This document shows, one piece after another, positions 34,840 through 45,329 of a stretch of DNA of 64,000 nt. The translations under genes and the position numbers were made by a program. The notes under the pieces are model-generated. The model worked only from the letters and a program-made list of their open reading frames with translations. It was not told where the DNA came from and made no database searches. The stretch is taken from positions 59,473,613-59,537,612 of the forward strand of contig OY735207.1 in the NCBI GenBank assembly GCA_963457665.1, written 5' to 3'. The stretch is from Thysanoteuthis rhombus (taxonomy: Eukaryota > Mollusca > Cephalopoda > Oegopsida > Thysanoteuthidae). Numbering within the stretch: the first letter of the stretch is position 1; the number at the start of each line of letters is the position of its first letter.

Positions 34840-35397
34840 CCGACAGCCTCAAGGTAAGCTCATCTCTTCTCTCTCTCTTTAGTTAGGATAGTTAGTATAG
34901 TTTTTATACACACTTTCCTCCTACACACGCATCATCATATATTCATCTCGAGGATACATCCTATCCGAACTGAGCACTCTCATCGTAGTTAGGACTTCTT
35001 AAGATAACTTCATAGTGGCAGCAGCTAGGATGACCAAACTGACGGACATTCTATAGACTCTATCTTACATTTACTTAGTGACATTTCTTTTCCCTTCATC
35101 CTTCCTATCTCTACATCTTCATCCTGGTAGATCCCTCCACATATTCGTGTCGGCAGAAACTCTGGTCCTCGTTTATTTTAATTCACTCATGAATTGAACC
35201 TGGCACTGTTGTTTACGTCTTTGTTTGTTCTTATTTCCACGTTTTGTTAAAAATCCAACTAACTGTGTACTAACCACATTTTTGTGCTTAAGCAACAAAC
35301 ACGCTACTTACCAGGATTTATCTTCTTAGATCGATTCTGGTGATTAATATTTTAGGGGGCTAATATAACTAGCAGCCCTAAATTTGGTGCCCCGACG
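34613..35397 (+). mobile_element. LTR-like segment with primer-binding-site motif
   Basis: TGGTGCCCCGACG at 35385-35397 has the form of a retrotransposon primer-binding site (complement of a tRNA 3' end ending in CCA). Upstream lies about 760 bp that could be an LTR: TGTTGTAG at 34613 and CTAGCA ending at 35374, with a TATTTAAA-like TATA element at about 34790 and a (TC)n run at 34808-34836. The 10-bp gap between LTR end and PBS is longer than usual. No gag, pol or second LTR was recognised, so this is at best a fragment. Confidence 0.35.
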
Positions 35398-35399
35398 CC

Positions 35400-36390
35400 A
35401 AAATGTTTTCACCAAACATTAGTGAATCAAAAAAAATAATTAAAAACAATTTTTGCAAGTATTTATCAAATACTGAAACTAAAATTATTTAATAGTGAAA
35501 AATACTAGTTTACACTGATTGTGTAAGTTAGGGATCATTATATTCCCACCTTTAGTCAGGATTTGTTATTAGTATCTCTTATCATTCAAAGATTTTAGCA
35601 CTTATCTTCTTAACTGCGTGGTCCGCCCCCAATTATCATGTCATTGAACGATGGGAATTTTTAGATTTTTACATTGGAATATGGATTGAACTGCAACGTG
35701 TATTGGTATTCAAAAAAATCTCTTGACTCATTATCAGAATACCAGAAGTCAGTCATGAAAGATATCAGTAACTTTAACTCTATTTCTATCATAGAGCTCT
35801 TTGTCACCATCACACTGACACAGTTCTGTACATCTCAGTGGCTGAGTTCAATGCAATGCACAGCACATCCTCTTTTGAGACAGGGGCGTCTTACTTGCTA
35901 AATAACTGATTCTAGTTCATAAGGAAGGATACAGGAAACTGAAATGTAATTGTGCTCTGTCATCTCCCATCCAAAACAAGATGGGTTTTGAAAATTTGGG
36001 TGCAGTTGATCAATATGTTTTCACTCCATTATCCACTAATGAGTTTTTGAAATGTATGGTGTAAGAGCTGATCTTGTTGGAGGAGATATTTTTGCTTTCT
36101 GTTTGTTTTTTTATGATTAACATGTATCAATAAAATAGATCAATGTTTGGAATCTTTGAGTGAGGCAAGTAGACTTAACAGATGGACCTCTCAATCAATT
36201 GTTCATCATCCTTTGTAAAATTTCCAAGATATCCAAGTCTTCCCAAAGAATCTAAGATCTTTTAATCTGAAGTATTGAAAGTTTTCCGGAAAGGTGAGTT
36301 TTCTTTTCAGCCAAACAACCAGTAACTTAGCAGCCTGAAAGAGCTTGAAGGCTTAAGAATGGATGATTTTACCAACATACAAAAGCAAGG
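35400..36390. other. No gene recognised
   Basis: AT-rich sequence with short frames. The 75-codon frame at 35674-35901 resembles nothing I know. Confidence 0.4.
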
Positions 36391-36392
36391 TA

Positions 36393-36615
36393 ATGAAGAT
36401 TCTGGAAGAGCAAGAATCTATGCACCCTAAAGAGTTGACAGAGATTTCTTCAGTTGGTACTGTGAATAAATCCCATGTGCTGGAGAAAACAGTATCCTAA
36501 TCATTTACGATCATTGTCCTTGATGAAATGGCTGAGTTAAAAGAAAAAACTGAAGAGATCATCATGTATGAAAACATGCCACAACCCAGAAAATCAGCTT
36601 CAGCACTAACCTAGT
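36393..36615 (+). pseudogene. Possible decayed protein-coding remnant
   Basis: One frame reads MKILEEQESMHPKEL, later NKSHVLEKTV, a stop, then IVLDEMAELKEKTEE and PQPRKSASALT before another stop. The IVLDEM segment resembles a Walker-B motif of Orc1/Cdc6-type AAA+ proteins, but the match is short and no Walker A is seen. It is unidentified and could be chance. Confidence 0.2.
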
Positions 36616-36934
36616 ATGATGAAACACTTTACCAGTATGATGGACTTTAGTCTTTGATACCTACATTAGGAATTGACTCTAAAACTGAAGATGATTGCTC
36701 CAACTTTTGTATGTATATATAACGAATAAAAAATGATAATAATGTGTATTGTTTTGAATGTATTTATTTATTAGAATGAAAAAAGGTGAAAAACTAGTCA
36801 AATTCAATAAAAGTAAGAAAGACCATATTTCCTAGGGCTGAACAGGTAAGTATCAAACTATTCTGTTCATATAGTATTCTACAGAAGTGTGAAGTGATGT
36901 AATAGTTACTGGCATGTAAGAACGGAATCAGAGA

Positions 36935-37045
36935 ATCGAGTTTTGTCCAAGGTGAATTATGTTCACATTGCACTGATGCACTTGGAGAGGCATGAATCCA
37001 CTTCTCCTCCCAGCTATGGGTTAATAGTGGGTCTGTTGGAGTTCT
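36935..37045 (+). repeat. Dispersed repeat family R3, partial copy b
   Basis: A CACTGATGCACTTGGAGAGG and CATGAATCCACTTCTCCTCC block is followed by CAGCTATGGGTTAA, matching the 44.7-kb copy reversed. Confidence 0.5.
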
Positions 37046-37345
37046 CTAGTCCTGTATGACAATCTCTTTAAGAGAAGGTTTCTCTGACAGAGGAAAATCT
37101 ACAGTTTGGCAGTTGCTACAGATGGTCTCAAACCCGGCTGAAAGAGAAAAATTGAGTGTTGGCTAGCAACTCCACCCCATAAAAACTTAGTTGCTACTGA
37201 AAGTGCAGTTGAGTGGTTGCAGCTCTATGCTCCACAAATCGACAACAGGAATAAATGAACATGGTATTCTACGAAATATGCCGCATGTGTTTCTAATTTT
37301 TCTTCTTACCTCGGTCTCTTCATGATTTTTCCTATCGCATCTTTT

Positions 37346-40345
37346 CCCACTCTTCTCTCTTCAACGTTTTCCCTCTCTTCTCTCTTCAATGATTTCCCTC
37401 TCTTCTCTCTTCAATGATTTCCCTTTCTTCTCTCCTCAATGTTTTCCCTCTTTTCTCTCCTCAACGTTTTCCCTCTCTTCTCTCTTCAATGATTTCCCTC
37501 TCTTCTCTCTTCAATGATTTCCCTCTCTTCTCTCCCCAATGTTTTCCCTCTTTTCTCTCCTCAACGTTTTCCCTCTCTTCTCTCTTCAATGATTTCCCTC
37601 TCTTCTCTCCCCAATGTTTTCCCTCTCTTCTCTCCCCAATGTTTTCCCTCTTTTCTCTCCTCAATGTTTTCCCTCTCTTCTCTCTTCAATGATTTCCCTC
37701 TCTTCTCTCCCCAACGTTTTCCCTCTTTTCTCTCCTCAATGTTTTCCCTCTTTTCTCTCTTCAATGATTTCCCTCTTTTCTCTCCTCAACGTTTTCCCTC
37801 TCTTCTCTCTTCAATGATTTCCCTCTCTTCTCTCCTCAATGTTTTCCCTCTTTTCTCTCCCCAATGTTTTCCCTCTTTTCTCTCCTCAACGTTTTCCCTC
37901 TCTTCTCTCTTCAATGATTTCCCTCTCTTCTCTCCCCAATGTTTTCCCTCTCTTCTCTCTTCAATGATTTCCCTCTCTTCTCTCTTCAATGATTTCCCTC
38001 TCTTCTCTCCCCAATGTTTTCCCTCTTTTCTCTCCTCAATGTTTTCCCTCTTTTCTCTCTTCAATGATTTCCCTCTTTTCTCTCCTCAACGTTTTCCCTC
38101 TCTTCTCTCTTCAATGATTTCCCTCTCTTCTCTCCTCAATGTTTTCCCTCTCTTCTCTCCCCAATGATTTCCCTCTCTTCTCTCTTCAATGATTTCCCTC
38201 TCTTCTCTCCTCAATGTTTTCCCTCTCTTCTCTCTTCAATGTTTTCCCTCTCTTCTCTCCCCAATGTTTTCCCTCTTTTCTCTCCTCAACGTTTTCCCTC
38301 TCTTCTCTCTTCAATGATTTCCCTCTCTTCTCTCTTCAATGATTTCCCTCTCTTCTCTCTTCAATGATTTCCCTCTCTTCTCTCCCCAATGTTTTCCCTC
38401 TTTTCTCTCCTCAACGTTTTCCCTCTCTTCTCTCTTCAATGATTTCCCTCTCTTCTCTCTTCAATGATTTCCCTCTCTTCTCTCCCCAATGTTTTCCCTC
38501 TTTTCTCTCCTCAACGTTTTCCCTCTCTTCTCTCTTCAATGATTTCCCTCTCTTCTCTCCCCAATGTTTTCCCTCTCTTCTCTCCCCAATGTTTTCCCTC
38601 TTTTCTCTCCTCAATGTTTTCCCTCTCTTCTCTCTTCAATGATTTCCCTCTCTTCTCTCCCCAATGTTTTCCCTCTTTTCTCTCCTCAACGTTTTCCCTC
38701 TCTTCTCTCTTCAATGATTTCCCTCTCTTCTCTCCTCAATGTTTTCCCTCTCTTCTCTCCCCAATGTTTTCCCTCTCTTCTATCCCCAATGTCTCCCTCT
38801 TTTCTCTCCTCAACGTTTTCCCTCTCTTCTCTCTTCAATGTTTTCCCTCTCTTCTCTCTTCAATGATTTCCCTCTCTTCTCTCCCCAATGTTTTCCCTCT
38901 CTTCTCTCTTCAACGTTTTCCCTCTCTTCTCTCTTCAATGATTTCCCTCTCTTCTCTCCCCAATGTTTTCCCTCTTTTCTCTCCTCAATGTTTTCCCTCT
39001 TTTCTCTCTTCAATGATTTCCCTCTTTTCTCTCCTCAACGTTTTCCCTCTCTTCTCTCTTCAATGATTTCCCTCTCTTCTCTCCTCAATGTTTTCCCTCT
39101 TTTCTCTCCCCAATGTTTTCCCTCTTTTCTCTCCTCAACGTTTTCCCTCTCTTCTCTCTTCAATGATTTCCCTCTTTTCTCTCCTCAACGTTTTCCCTCT
39201 CTTCTCTCTTCAATGATTTCCCTCTCTTCTCTCCTCAATGTTTTCCCTCTCTTCTCTCCCCAATGATTTCCCTCTCTTCTCTCTTCAATGTTTTCCCTCT
39301 TTTCTCTCCCCAATGTTTTTCCTCTTTTCTCTCCTCAATGTTTTCCCTCTCTTCTCTCCTCAATGCTTTCCCTCTCTTCTCTCCTCAATGTTTTCCCTCT
39401 CTTCTCTCCCCAATGTTTTCCCTCTCTTCTCTCCCCAATGTTTTCCCTCTTTTCTCTCCTCAACGTTTTCCCTCTCTTCTCTCTTCAATGTTTTCCCTCT
39501 CTTCTCTCTTCAATGATTTCCCTCTCTTCTCTCCCCAATGTTTTCCCTCTCTTCTCTCTTCAATGATTTCCCTCTCTTCTCTCTTCAATGATTTCCCTCT
39601 CTTCTCTCCTCAATGTTTTCCCTCTCTTCTCTCCCCAATGTTTTCCCTCTCTTCTCTCCCCAATGTTTTCCCTCTTTTCTCTCCTCAACGTTTTCCCTCT
39701 CTTCTCTCTTCAATGTTTTCCCTCTCTTCTCTCTTCAATGATTTCCCTCTCTTCTCTCCCCAATGTTTTCCCTCTCTTCTCTCTTCAATGATTTCCCTCT
39801 CTTCTCTCTTCAATGATTTCCCTCTCTTCTCTCCCCAATGTTTTCCCTCTTTTCTCTCCTCAATGTTTTCCCTCTTTTCTCTCTTCAATGATTTCCCTCT
39901 TTTCTCTCCTCAACGTTTTCCCTCTCTTCTCTCTTCAATGATTTCCCTCTCTTCTCTCCTCAATGTTTTCCCTCTTTTCTCTCCCCAATGTTTTCCCTCT
40001 TTTCTCTTCTCAACGTTTTCCCTCTCTTCTCTCTTCAATGATTTCCCTCTTTTCTCTCCTCAACGTTTTCCCTCTCTTCTCTGTTCAATGATTTCCCTCT
40101 CTTCTCTCCTCAATGTTTTCCCTCTCTTCTCTCCCCAATGATTTCCCTCTCTTCTCTCTTCAATGTTTTCCCTCTCTTCTCTCCCCAATGTTTTTCCTCT
40201 TTTCTCTCCTCAATGTTTTCCCTCTCTTCTCTCCTCAATGCTTTCCCTCTTTTCTCTCCTCAATGTTTTCCCTCTTTTCTCTCCTCAATGCTTTCCCTCT
40301 TTTCTCTTCTCAATGTTTTCCCTCTCTTCTCTCCTCAATGTGATG
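37346..40345. repeat. 3-kb polypyrimidine minisatellite, 25-bp unit, ~120 copies
   Basis: The unit is TTTCCCTCTCTTCTCTCTTC followed by AATGA. Common variants are AATGT, AACGT, CTCC for CTTC, CCCC for CTTC, and TTTT for TCTT. The plus strand is nearly all C/T apart from the AATGA/AACG step. Phase is kept for 57 units, shifts by one base at about 38790 (a 24-bp unit), then continues. Variant patterns repeat at about 950 bp (38 units) and 875 bp (35 units), revealing higher-order duplications. The many frames of up to 292 codons on this strand and 92 on the other are by-products of the repeat. Confidence 0.97.
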
Positions 40346-40622
40346 TTTTCTCTCCTCATCTCCAGGCTTCCAGTCCACTGTTTGTATAAATTCATTATGT
40401 GATCGTGCCATCACATGAAAAGGTGACCATCATCTGACACTTTAATCACATCATCTGCCATGAGATAATCCGATCAATACACCTCTCGATGTCATGGCAT
40501 TAACTCTTTTCACACTACCACAAAACAAGTAATATCTGACCAGTAAACCATAAAAGCATAATTCCACTGAATTCTCATCATTCATACAACATACATACAC
40601 GCAAATATAACAATAGTTAAAT

Positions 40623-40720
40623 AATCATCATCATCATCATCATCATCACACCATCATCATCGTCGTCATCATTATCACAACATCATCATCATCATCACCA
40701 CTGTCATCATCATCATCATT
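40623..40720. repeat. (ATC)n microsatellite, imperfect
   Basis: ATC/CAT units with CGT and ATT interruptions. It lies about 150 bp left of a minus-strand LINE fragment and could be its remote tail. Confidence 0.85.
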
Positions 40721-40864
40721 CCATTGTCTTTCTCTACCTTGGACCCTGACATTCTTTTGTTGTTGTTATGCTCTGTGGGCAGGCTGGTGACTTGGCGTAA
40801 GGGTCCAAACCACTTAATTCTTTATTTGCTATTGTATCGGACAAATGTATCCTAACCATGCTGC

Positions 40865-41575
40865 ACTGGGTTTTGCTCACAGCCTTCCTTAAGCATTTAA
40901 TTTCTCATGTGTTATTTTCATTTGGATGGTTCGGACAGCGTCCATGTCTGGTAAAGGTCCATCAAGATGGGGGTGAAGAGATGCAAGCCAGTAACTGACG
41001 TTAATGGCTTTTTGAACCCTGATCTCAGTCTTGTTGTTGAATCTGCTATCTTCCGTAAGGATGCTAACAAGATACTTGAACTCACTCACTTGCTTTAGTT
41101 AAATTTCATTAAATGTTTATGTTGAGATCTCCAGGTGTTATTCTGATCTTCATGGTCTCTGTCTTGCTGACGTAAACTTTCATGTCGTACTTTAGGCAGA
41201 TGAGATACAAGTTATAGGATGCTCTTGAAGCTTCTTTTCCTTTCCAAGTGTCAGATTCTGATCATCTGTGGATAGGAACTCATTCATGGCTTCTGATTCG
41301 GTTTTTGCTTCCTTTTTTATAATGTCTGCGTTCGCAATGAACAACATGCATTCATTCCTTACTCCAGATGACATCTTGAACCACTCCTTAAGCCCTTCTG
41401 GCGTGTGTACTGTACTGATCCTCTTCACATAAATGGCTTTGACATTGTCCGACAGTGTCCTATTTCATCACATGCCACAATCTAACTCTGTTTATCCTGT
41501 CAAGTGCTCTTTCCTGATCTGCAAATAGCTCTTTGTTATTCTCAATGATCTTTCTACTAAGCTGTCTGAGGGCAA
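40865..41575 (-). mobile_element. LINE reverse transcriptase fragment
   Basis: Minus-strand frames read in order: KELFADQERALDRINRVRLW (about 41545-41485; RT motif A region, where the usual F-x-D is ADQERALDR), VHTPEGLKEWF and SSGVRNECMLF (about 41410-41330; normally SGVRQGCVLSPLLF), and FKYLVSILTEDSRFN (about 41080-41035; the FKYLGS..T.DG block). QG is missing from motif B, and the YxDD motif is not readable. It is a decayed element. Confidence 0.75.
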
Positions 41576-41639
41576 AGATAGTGTCTGTGTGCCATCATCC
41601 TTTTTAGAATCCCATGTGGTGAGACGGGAATCACATGGC

Positions 41640-41840
41640 TGACTACAATATACCAGAAGGCATGTGATAAAAGCAAAGAAGATTCCAGAAGACTGGCAAT
41701 GGTCGGAAGTAGCCCCGATCTAGAAGAATGGCAACAAGAAAGACTGCATAGAAGGATATTGTATCTGAGCCATGTCAGCAAAACGTATGCCAAAGTATTG
41801 GTACTGCAAAAGAGGCATAAGGTGAAACGATTGTATGCCA
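41640..41840 (+). mobile_element. Inverted 5' part of the same LINE type
   Basis: The plus strand reads KIPEDWQWSEVAPI, KNGNKKDCIEGY and a decayed LLSV..K-like stretch, matching the PEDW...PI.KKG...C.NYRG...K block that lies N-terminal to the fragment on the minus strand at 40.87-41.58 kb. Its order and orientation fit a twin-primed (5'-inverted) insertion. Confidence 0.6.
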
Positions 41841-42084
41841 TTCTTGTATCAGAGAGGAGAAATTTTAAATATAAACTCAACAATGACACAAAGTCTTCAA
41901 TTTGGAGAGTTTCATCTGACCGAAATTATGATTTTATTACAAATTATACTTTTAAGGTATTCAATATAAGTGATTTTTTATTAGTTTTTCTTTCATTATT
42001 TTTTGTAACTTTTCATCACACTAAATAAAGTAGAATGAGCGATGCTAAACTGATCCCTTAGTTTGAGTCCAGTAACATTCAAGC

Positions 42085-42180
42085 TTGATAATTTTTTGAA
42101 AATTCAGACTTTCTGCCCCACATTAGGCAAGAAAAGTAACTTATTCATTGATCACCCCTTTTTCCAATTAAATTTGAATT
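42085..42180 (+). repeat. Dispersed repeat family R1, copy f (short)
   Basis: AAATTCAGACTTTCTGCCCC and GGCAAGAAAAGTAACTTATT then CATTGATCACCCC. It is the 3'-middle part of R1 only. Confidence 0.7.
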
Positions 42181-42399
42181 TTTGCCTACTGATGAGTCTC
42201 TGAGGCCATGTCAGTTAGGAATCACTCATGTCAGACAGACTCCAATGGATATGTGAAGTGAATGCAAACTTCATTGGAGACTATTTTCTCTATTTCAATT
42301 CACGCTTCCAACCTGACAAGCGTAGGATCTAAATGACCTGAGCATTGCAATAAAAGGCAGCAAAAATAAGACGAGAGAAAAAAAAAGACCAAAATCAAT

Positions 42400-42785
42400 A
42401 ATAATTGATTTTCCAAGGGAAATTATGAATCACCACCTCTCGTATATGCTTCTCTCTTTTTACCTCCTAAGCAGTGGTGGTGGTAAAATCAGGTTACCTT
42501 GATGAAAATGCTACCAGTATGAACAAAAAACTGCTCTGATTAGTCACTCAATAAAAGCTATCATGTGAGCAATGTCTCTGAGTAATATGGCATTTTGGGG
42601 GTGATCAATGAAAAAACTGGAAAAAGTGGTGATCAATGAATAAGTTACTTCTCTTGCCTTTTGTGGGGCAGTGATTACTAAAAAAGTCTGAATTTTCAAA
42701 AATAAATCAAGCCTGAATGCTTCCAAACTCTCACTAAGGGATCAATTTAGCATAAACTTAGATTGCAAATTGAACCCCTGCTAAT
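42400..42785 (-). repeat. Dispersed repeat family R1, copy g
   Basis: Reverse-oriented R1, complete at the 3' side: GGGAAATTATGAATCACCAC, GGTTACCTTGATGAAAA, GTGATCAATGAATAAGTTAC, GGATCAATTTAGCATAAAC and GATTGCAAATTGAACCCC. It forms an inverted pair with copy f, about 400 bp apart. A 60-codon antisense frame parallels the frame in copy a. Confidence 0.75.
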
Positions 42786-42954
42786 AACCTATATAAGATG
42801 GGTGAATTTTTTTAAATCAAAGAGATATTTTCTCCTACTCATTGAGGGGAGAGTGTGTGCAAAATTTCAAGTATTTACTATAAATTGTTAGGGTTGGTTA
42901 AAGTCCAGATCCATACATACATAAATACATATTAATGTCAGAAAACATGGATAA

Positions 42955-43072
42955 CCTAAGCCCAGTAACAGTGTTTAAGCCAGTTTGTTGTAGGTAGCTG
43001 TTATTGAAACCCAAACTCAGCAACAGTGTTTAATCTAGTCTGTTGTGGGTAGTGGTGATTAACAATGCTTCG
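42955..43072. repeat. Two tandem copies of a ~58-bp block
   Basis: CCCAGTAACAGTGTTTAAGC ... GTTGTAGGTAG and CTCAGCAACAGTGTTTAATC ... GTTGTGGGTAG are adjacent and similar throughout. Confidence 0.65.
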
Positions 43073-43664
43073 CATGTCATAAATTAGAACTACTTGAGGT
43101 ATTTACTATAACTGTCCTAATTAGATATCCTTTCCTTTGTTTCACACTAATTACCAGGTACAATTTATTGGAGAATATTTTGTGTGTCCGGCTAGTACCT
43201 CGTAAAAATCCACTGTTGCAAGAAACAAGAAGCTAAACTGATCATACATAGGACGCAAATATAGCTATGAATTGAAAGTTCGCCAAGACACGGGAGTTTG
43301 TAGTGACCGCTTTTTTGCTAGAGTTATCTCAGAATGAAACTGATTATCAGAGTCTACAGTATCAGCTGAAACGGTAGTTCAAATAAAGACTGCTGAAAGA
43401 CTGGGGTGTTGAACCAAACTAACCCTATGTCTATAGATTGTCGAACTGAAATACGGCCTCTTATCTTTAGCTTTTAAAAAAAAAAAGACAGTGGAGAGAC
43501 TGGTGTAATGTAAAGGCTAACTAATAAATGACCAAATGAACTGGAGCTAATCGACAGCCAGTCTCTATACTCCATCAAGGGATAATTTACTGGCCCGATA
43601 AGTGATGTACAATAATTGTCTTTATGTTCGTGGTATCATTAGCCTTTTAGCATTTGTTGTTGGA

Positions 43665-44040
43665 CATACACCTTCCACAAGATTCGCAAAACCTCTCCAT
43701 CATTGGCATAATGGAGCCAGTACTTTCTGAACTAATCTACTTTGTTGCGGCATCTTATATTTGGTCAGCCCAGTTTTGCATATGATCTCTGGGGATCATC
43801 GTTGATGTCCACCACTTGTCTGCCATTCTAGCTACATGACCAGCCCATTGCCATTCAAGTTTTCTTGTGGATTCTATGATACTTCGAACTCCAGTTTCCC
43901 CTCTTATATACTGTGCTGTCTTCTGATCTCTCCATGTTAAGTTAAGCATGATTCTCTCTTGTACATATTGCATGGTTTGCAGTTTGAGGGTCACACTTTT
44001 GGTTAGATTCCATGTTTCAGCTCCATAGGTGACTACATGG
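43665..44040 (-). mobile_element. RTE-type LINE, 3'-terminal fragment
   Basis: The minus strand keeps a 79-codon open frame with TLKLQTMQYVQERIM, TRKLEWQWAGHVARMADKWW and IPRDHMQNW, then breaks into RKYWL- and WRGF-like blocks. It is the same C-terminal region as in the copies at 0.86-1.19, 60.06-60.31 and 60.88-61.11 kb. Confidence 0.75.
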
Positions 44041-44092
44041 TATCAGATACTGAATTTCCTTTTGAGATGAGGCTTTTATTTCAATTAGGTTT

Positions 44093-44560
44093 GGTGGTTT
44101 TGATCCTCACTAGGTGCTCCATTACTGTGGCCTTGTGTCAGACCAAGTTAATCTTGATAGATATAATTAGTTCAGAAGGTAACAAGCTTATTTTGCAGAG
44201 CATTTGCTTATGTAATGAGTTTAGATCTCACTAGGTTCTCCACAACTGTGGCATTGTGTTAGATTAAACTAATCATATCAAATATGATTATATGTACATG
44301 TAGAGCACCTATATTAGTCCAAAAAGTAAGAAGCTTATCTTCAAGAGAATTTGCTTGTAAAAAGAGTTTGATTCTCCTTTGGGTACCACCACTGTGGCAT
44401 TGTGTCAGACTAAGCTGACCTTGATAATAACTACAATTATGTGTCTAGTTTAGTTCAATAATCATCAAGCTCCATCTTGTAGAGAATTTGCTAATCTAAA
44501 GCGTTTGATTCCAAGTGCTCAACTAATGTGACCTTGGACCAGCCAAAGCTAAGCTTAGTA
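44093..44560 (+). repeat. Four tandem SINE-like units (~125-145 bp)
   Basis: Units start near 44093, 44218, 44362 and 44500. Each contains a TTTGATCCTCACTAGGTGC-type block, an ACTGTGGCATTGTGTCAGAC-type block, TAAGCTNACCTTGATA and a spacer with GCAGAGNATTTGCTTNT. The first block resembles a tRNA B box. A single unit is at 7.78 kb. Confidence 0.7.
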
Positions 44561-44689
44561 ATTAACTATAATCATGTAGATGTAGGACACCAAATGTAAC
44601 ACTATAGTAAGCAATCTTCTTCCTGTTCATAGTACATTTACTCACCTTGTGAAATAAACCTTGAACCCTCCAGTAAGTGAGTAAGTAAG

Positions 44690-44945
44690 TAAGTAGTGCC
44701 CTTGCGCTGGCTACAGCTTCAACTGACCTGGTTCAGACTCCACACATCACATTACTACTTACTCGACCCATTTGCAACATGTGAAATAGACTTAAACACG
44801 GCAACCAACCAAAGCGGTATCACTTCACCTTGCGCTATTTTACCCATAGCAGGGGGAAAAAATGGATTCATGCCCCTCCCCGAGGGCATTAGTGCAAAGT
44901 CCAATTGCAGAGCCATTATCCACTTGACCACCTCCACAGATATTT
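44690..44945 (-). repeat. Dispersed repeat family R3 (probable SINE), copy c
   Basis: In reverse: GGTGGTCAAGTGGATAATGG (tRNA-like head), CTTTGCACTAATGCCCTCGG, GGCATGAATCCATTTTTTCC, GGGTAAAATAGCGCAAGG, GTAAGTAGTAATGTGATG, and a CAGTTGAAGCTGTAGCCAG end. It is the best-preserved copy of the family in the window. Confidence 0.65.
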
Positions 44946-44974
44946 GCAAATTGTTGCATTATTAGGGAAAATGT

Positions 44975-45325
44975 TGGACATTTTTTTGGAGTAAGCTATG
45001 TTGATGGTGATCAATAAAAAATCTTGCCTTTTGTTGGGTGGTGATCAGTAAAAAAAATCTGAATTTAAAAAAGAAAATGCAAGCCTGAATGCTTTCAGAC
45101 TAAAACTAAGCGATCAATTCAGCATAAACTTACATAGTAAATTGAAACCTCCACTAAAAACTTTTTAGGGCAGAAAACTATTTTTCTCTAGACATAGTAA
45201 GGAGTGAATGCCTTAATTTCCTGCCCTCTAGCTCCGCTGGTGCAGCCTGTACATATGATATATACATATGTAGCCAGCCAGACCAACTTGAAAACTGAAG
45301 AAACCTATGTTGACTGTCTTTCTTT
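44975..45325 (-). repeat. Dispersed repeat family R1, copy h
   Basis: Reverse-oriented R1: GATGGTGATCAATAAAAAAT, AGCGATCAATTCAGCATAAA, CTTACATAGTAAATTGAAAC, AAGGAGTGAATGCC, CTCTAGCTCCGCTGGTGCAG, and AACTGAAGAAACCTATGTTG at the 5' end of the consensus. Confidence 0.8.
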
Positions 45326-45329
45326 GTTG

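Noticed and set aside
37346-40345. Frames of up to 292 codons in the 25-bp array, on both strands
   Set aside because: The 25-bp unit shifts frame every copy, so these are 75-bp-period artefacts that end wherever an AATGA unit falls in phase.
37346-40345. CRISPR-like array
   Set aside because: Units are contiguous with no unique spacers, and the setting is a eukaryotic genome.
41699-42028. 109-codon plus-strand frame
   Set aside because: Its first part is an out-of-frame reading of the inverted LINE fragment; the rest is AT-rich filler.
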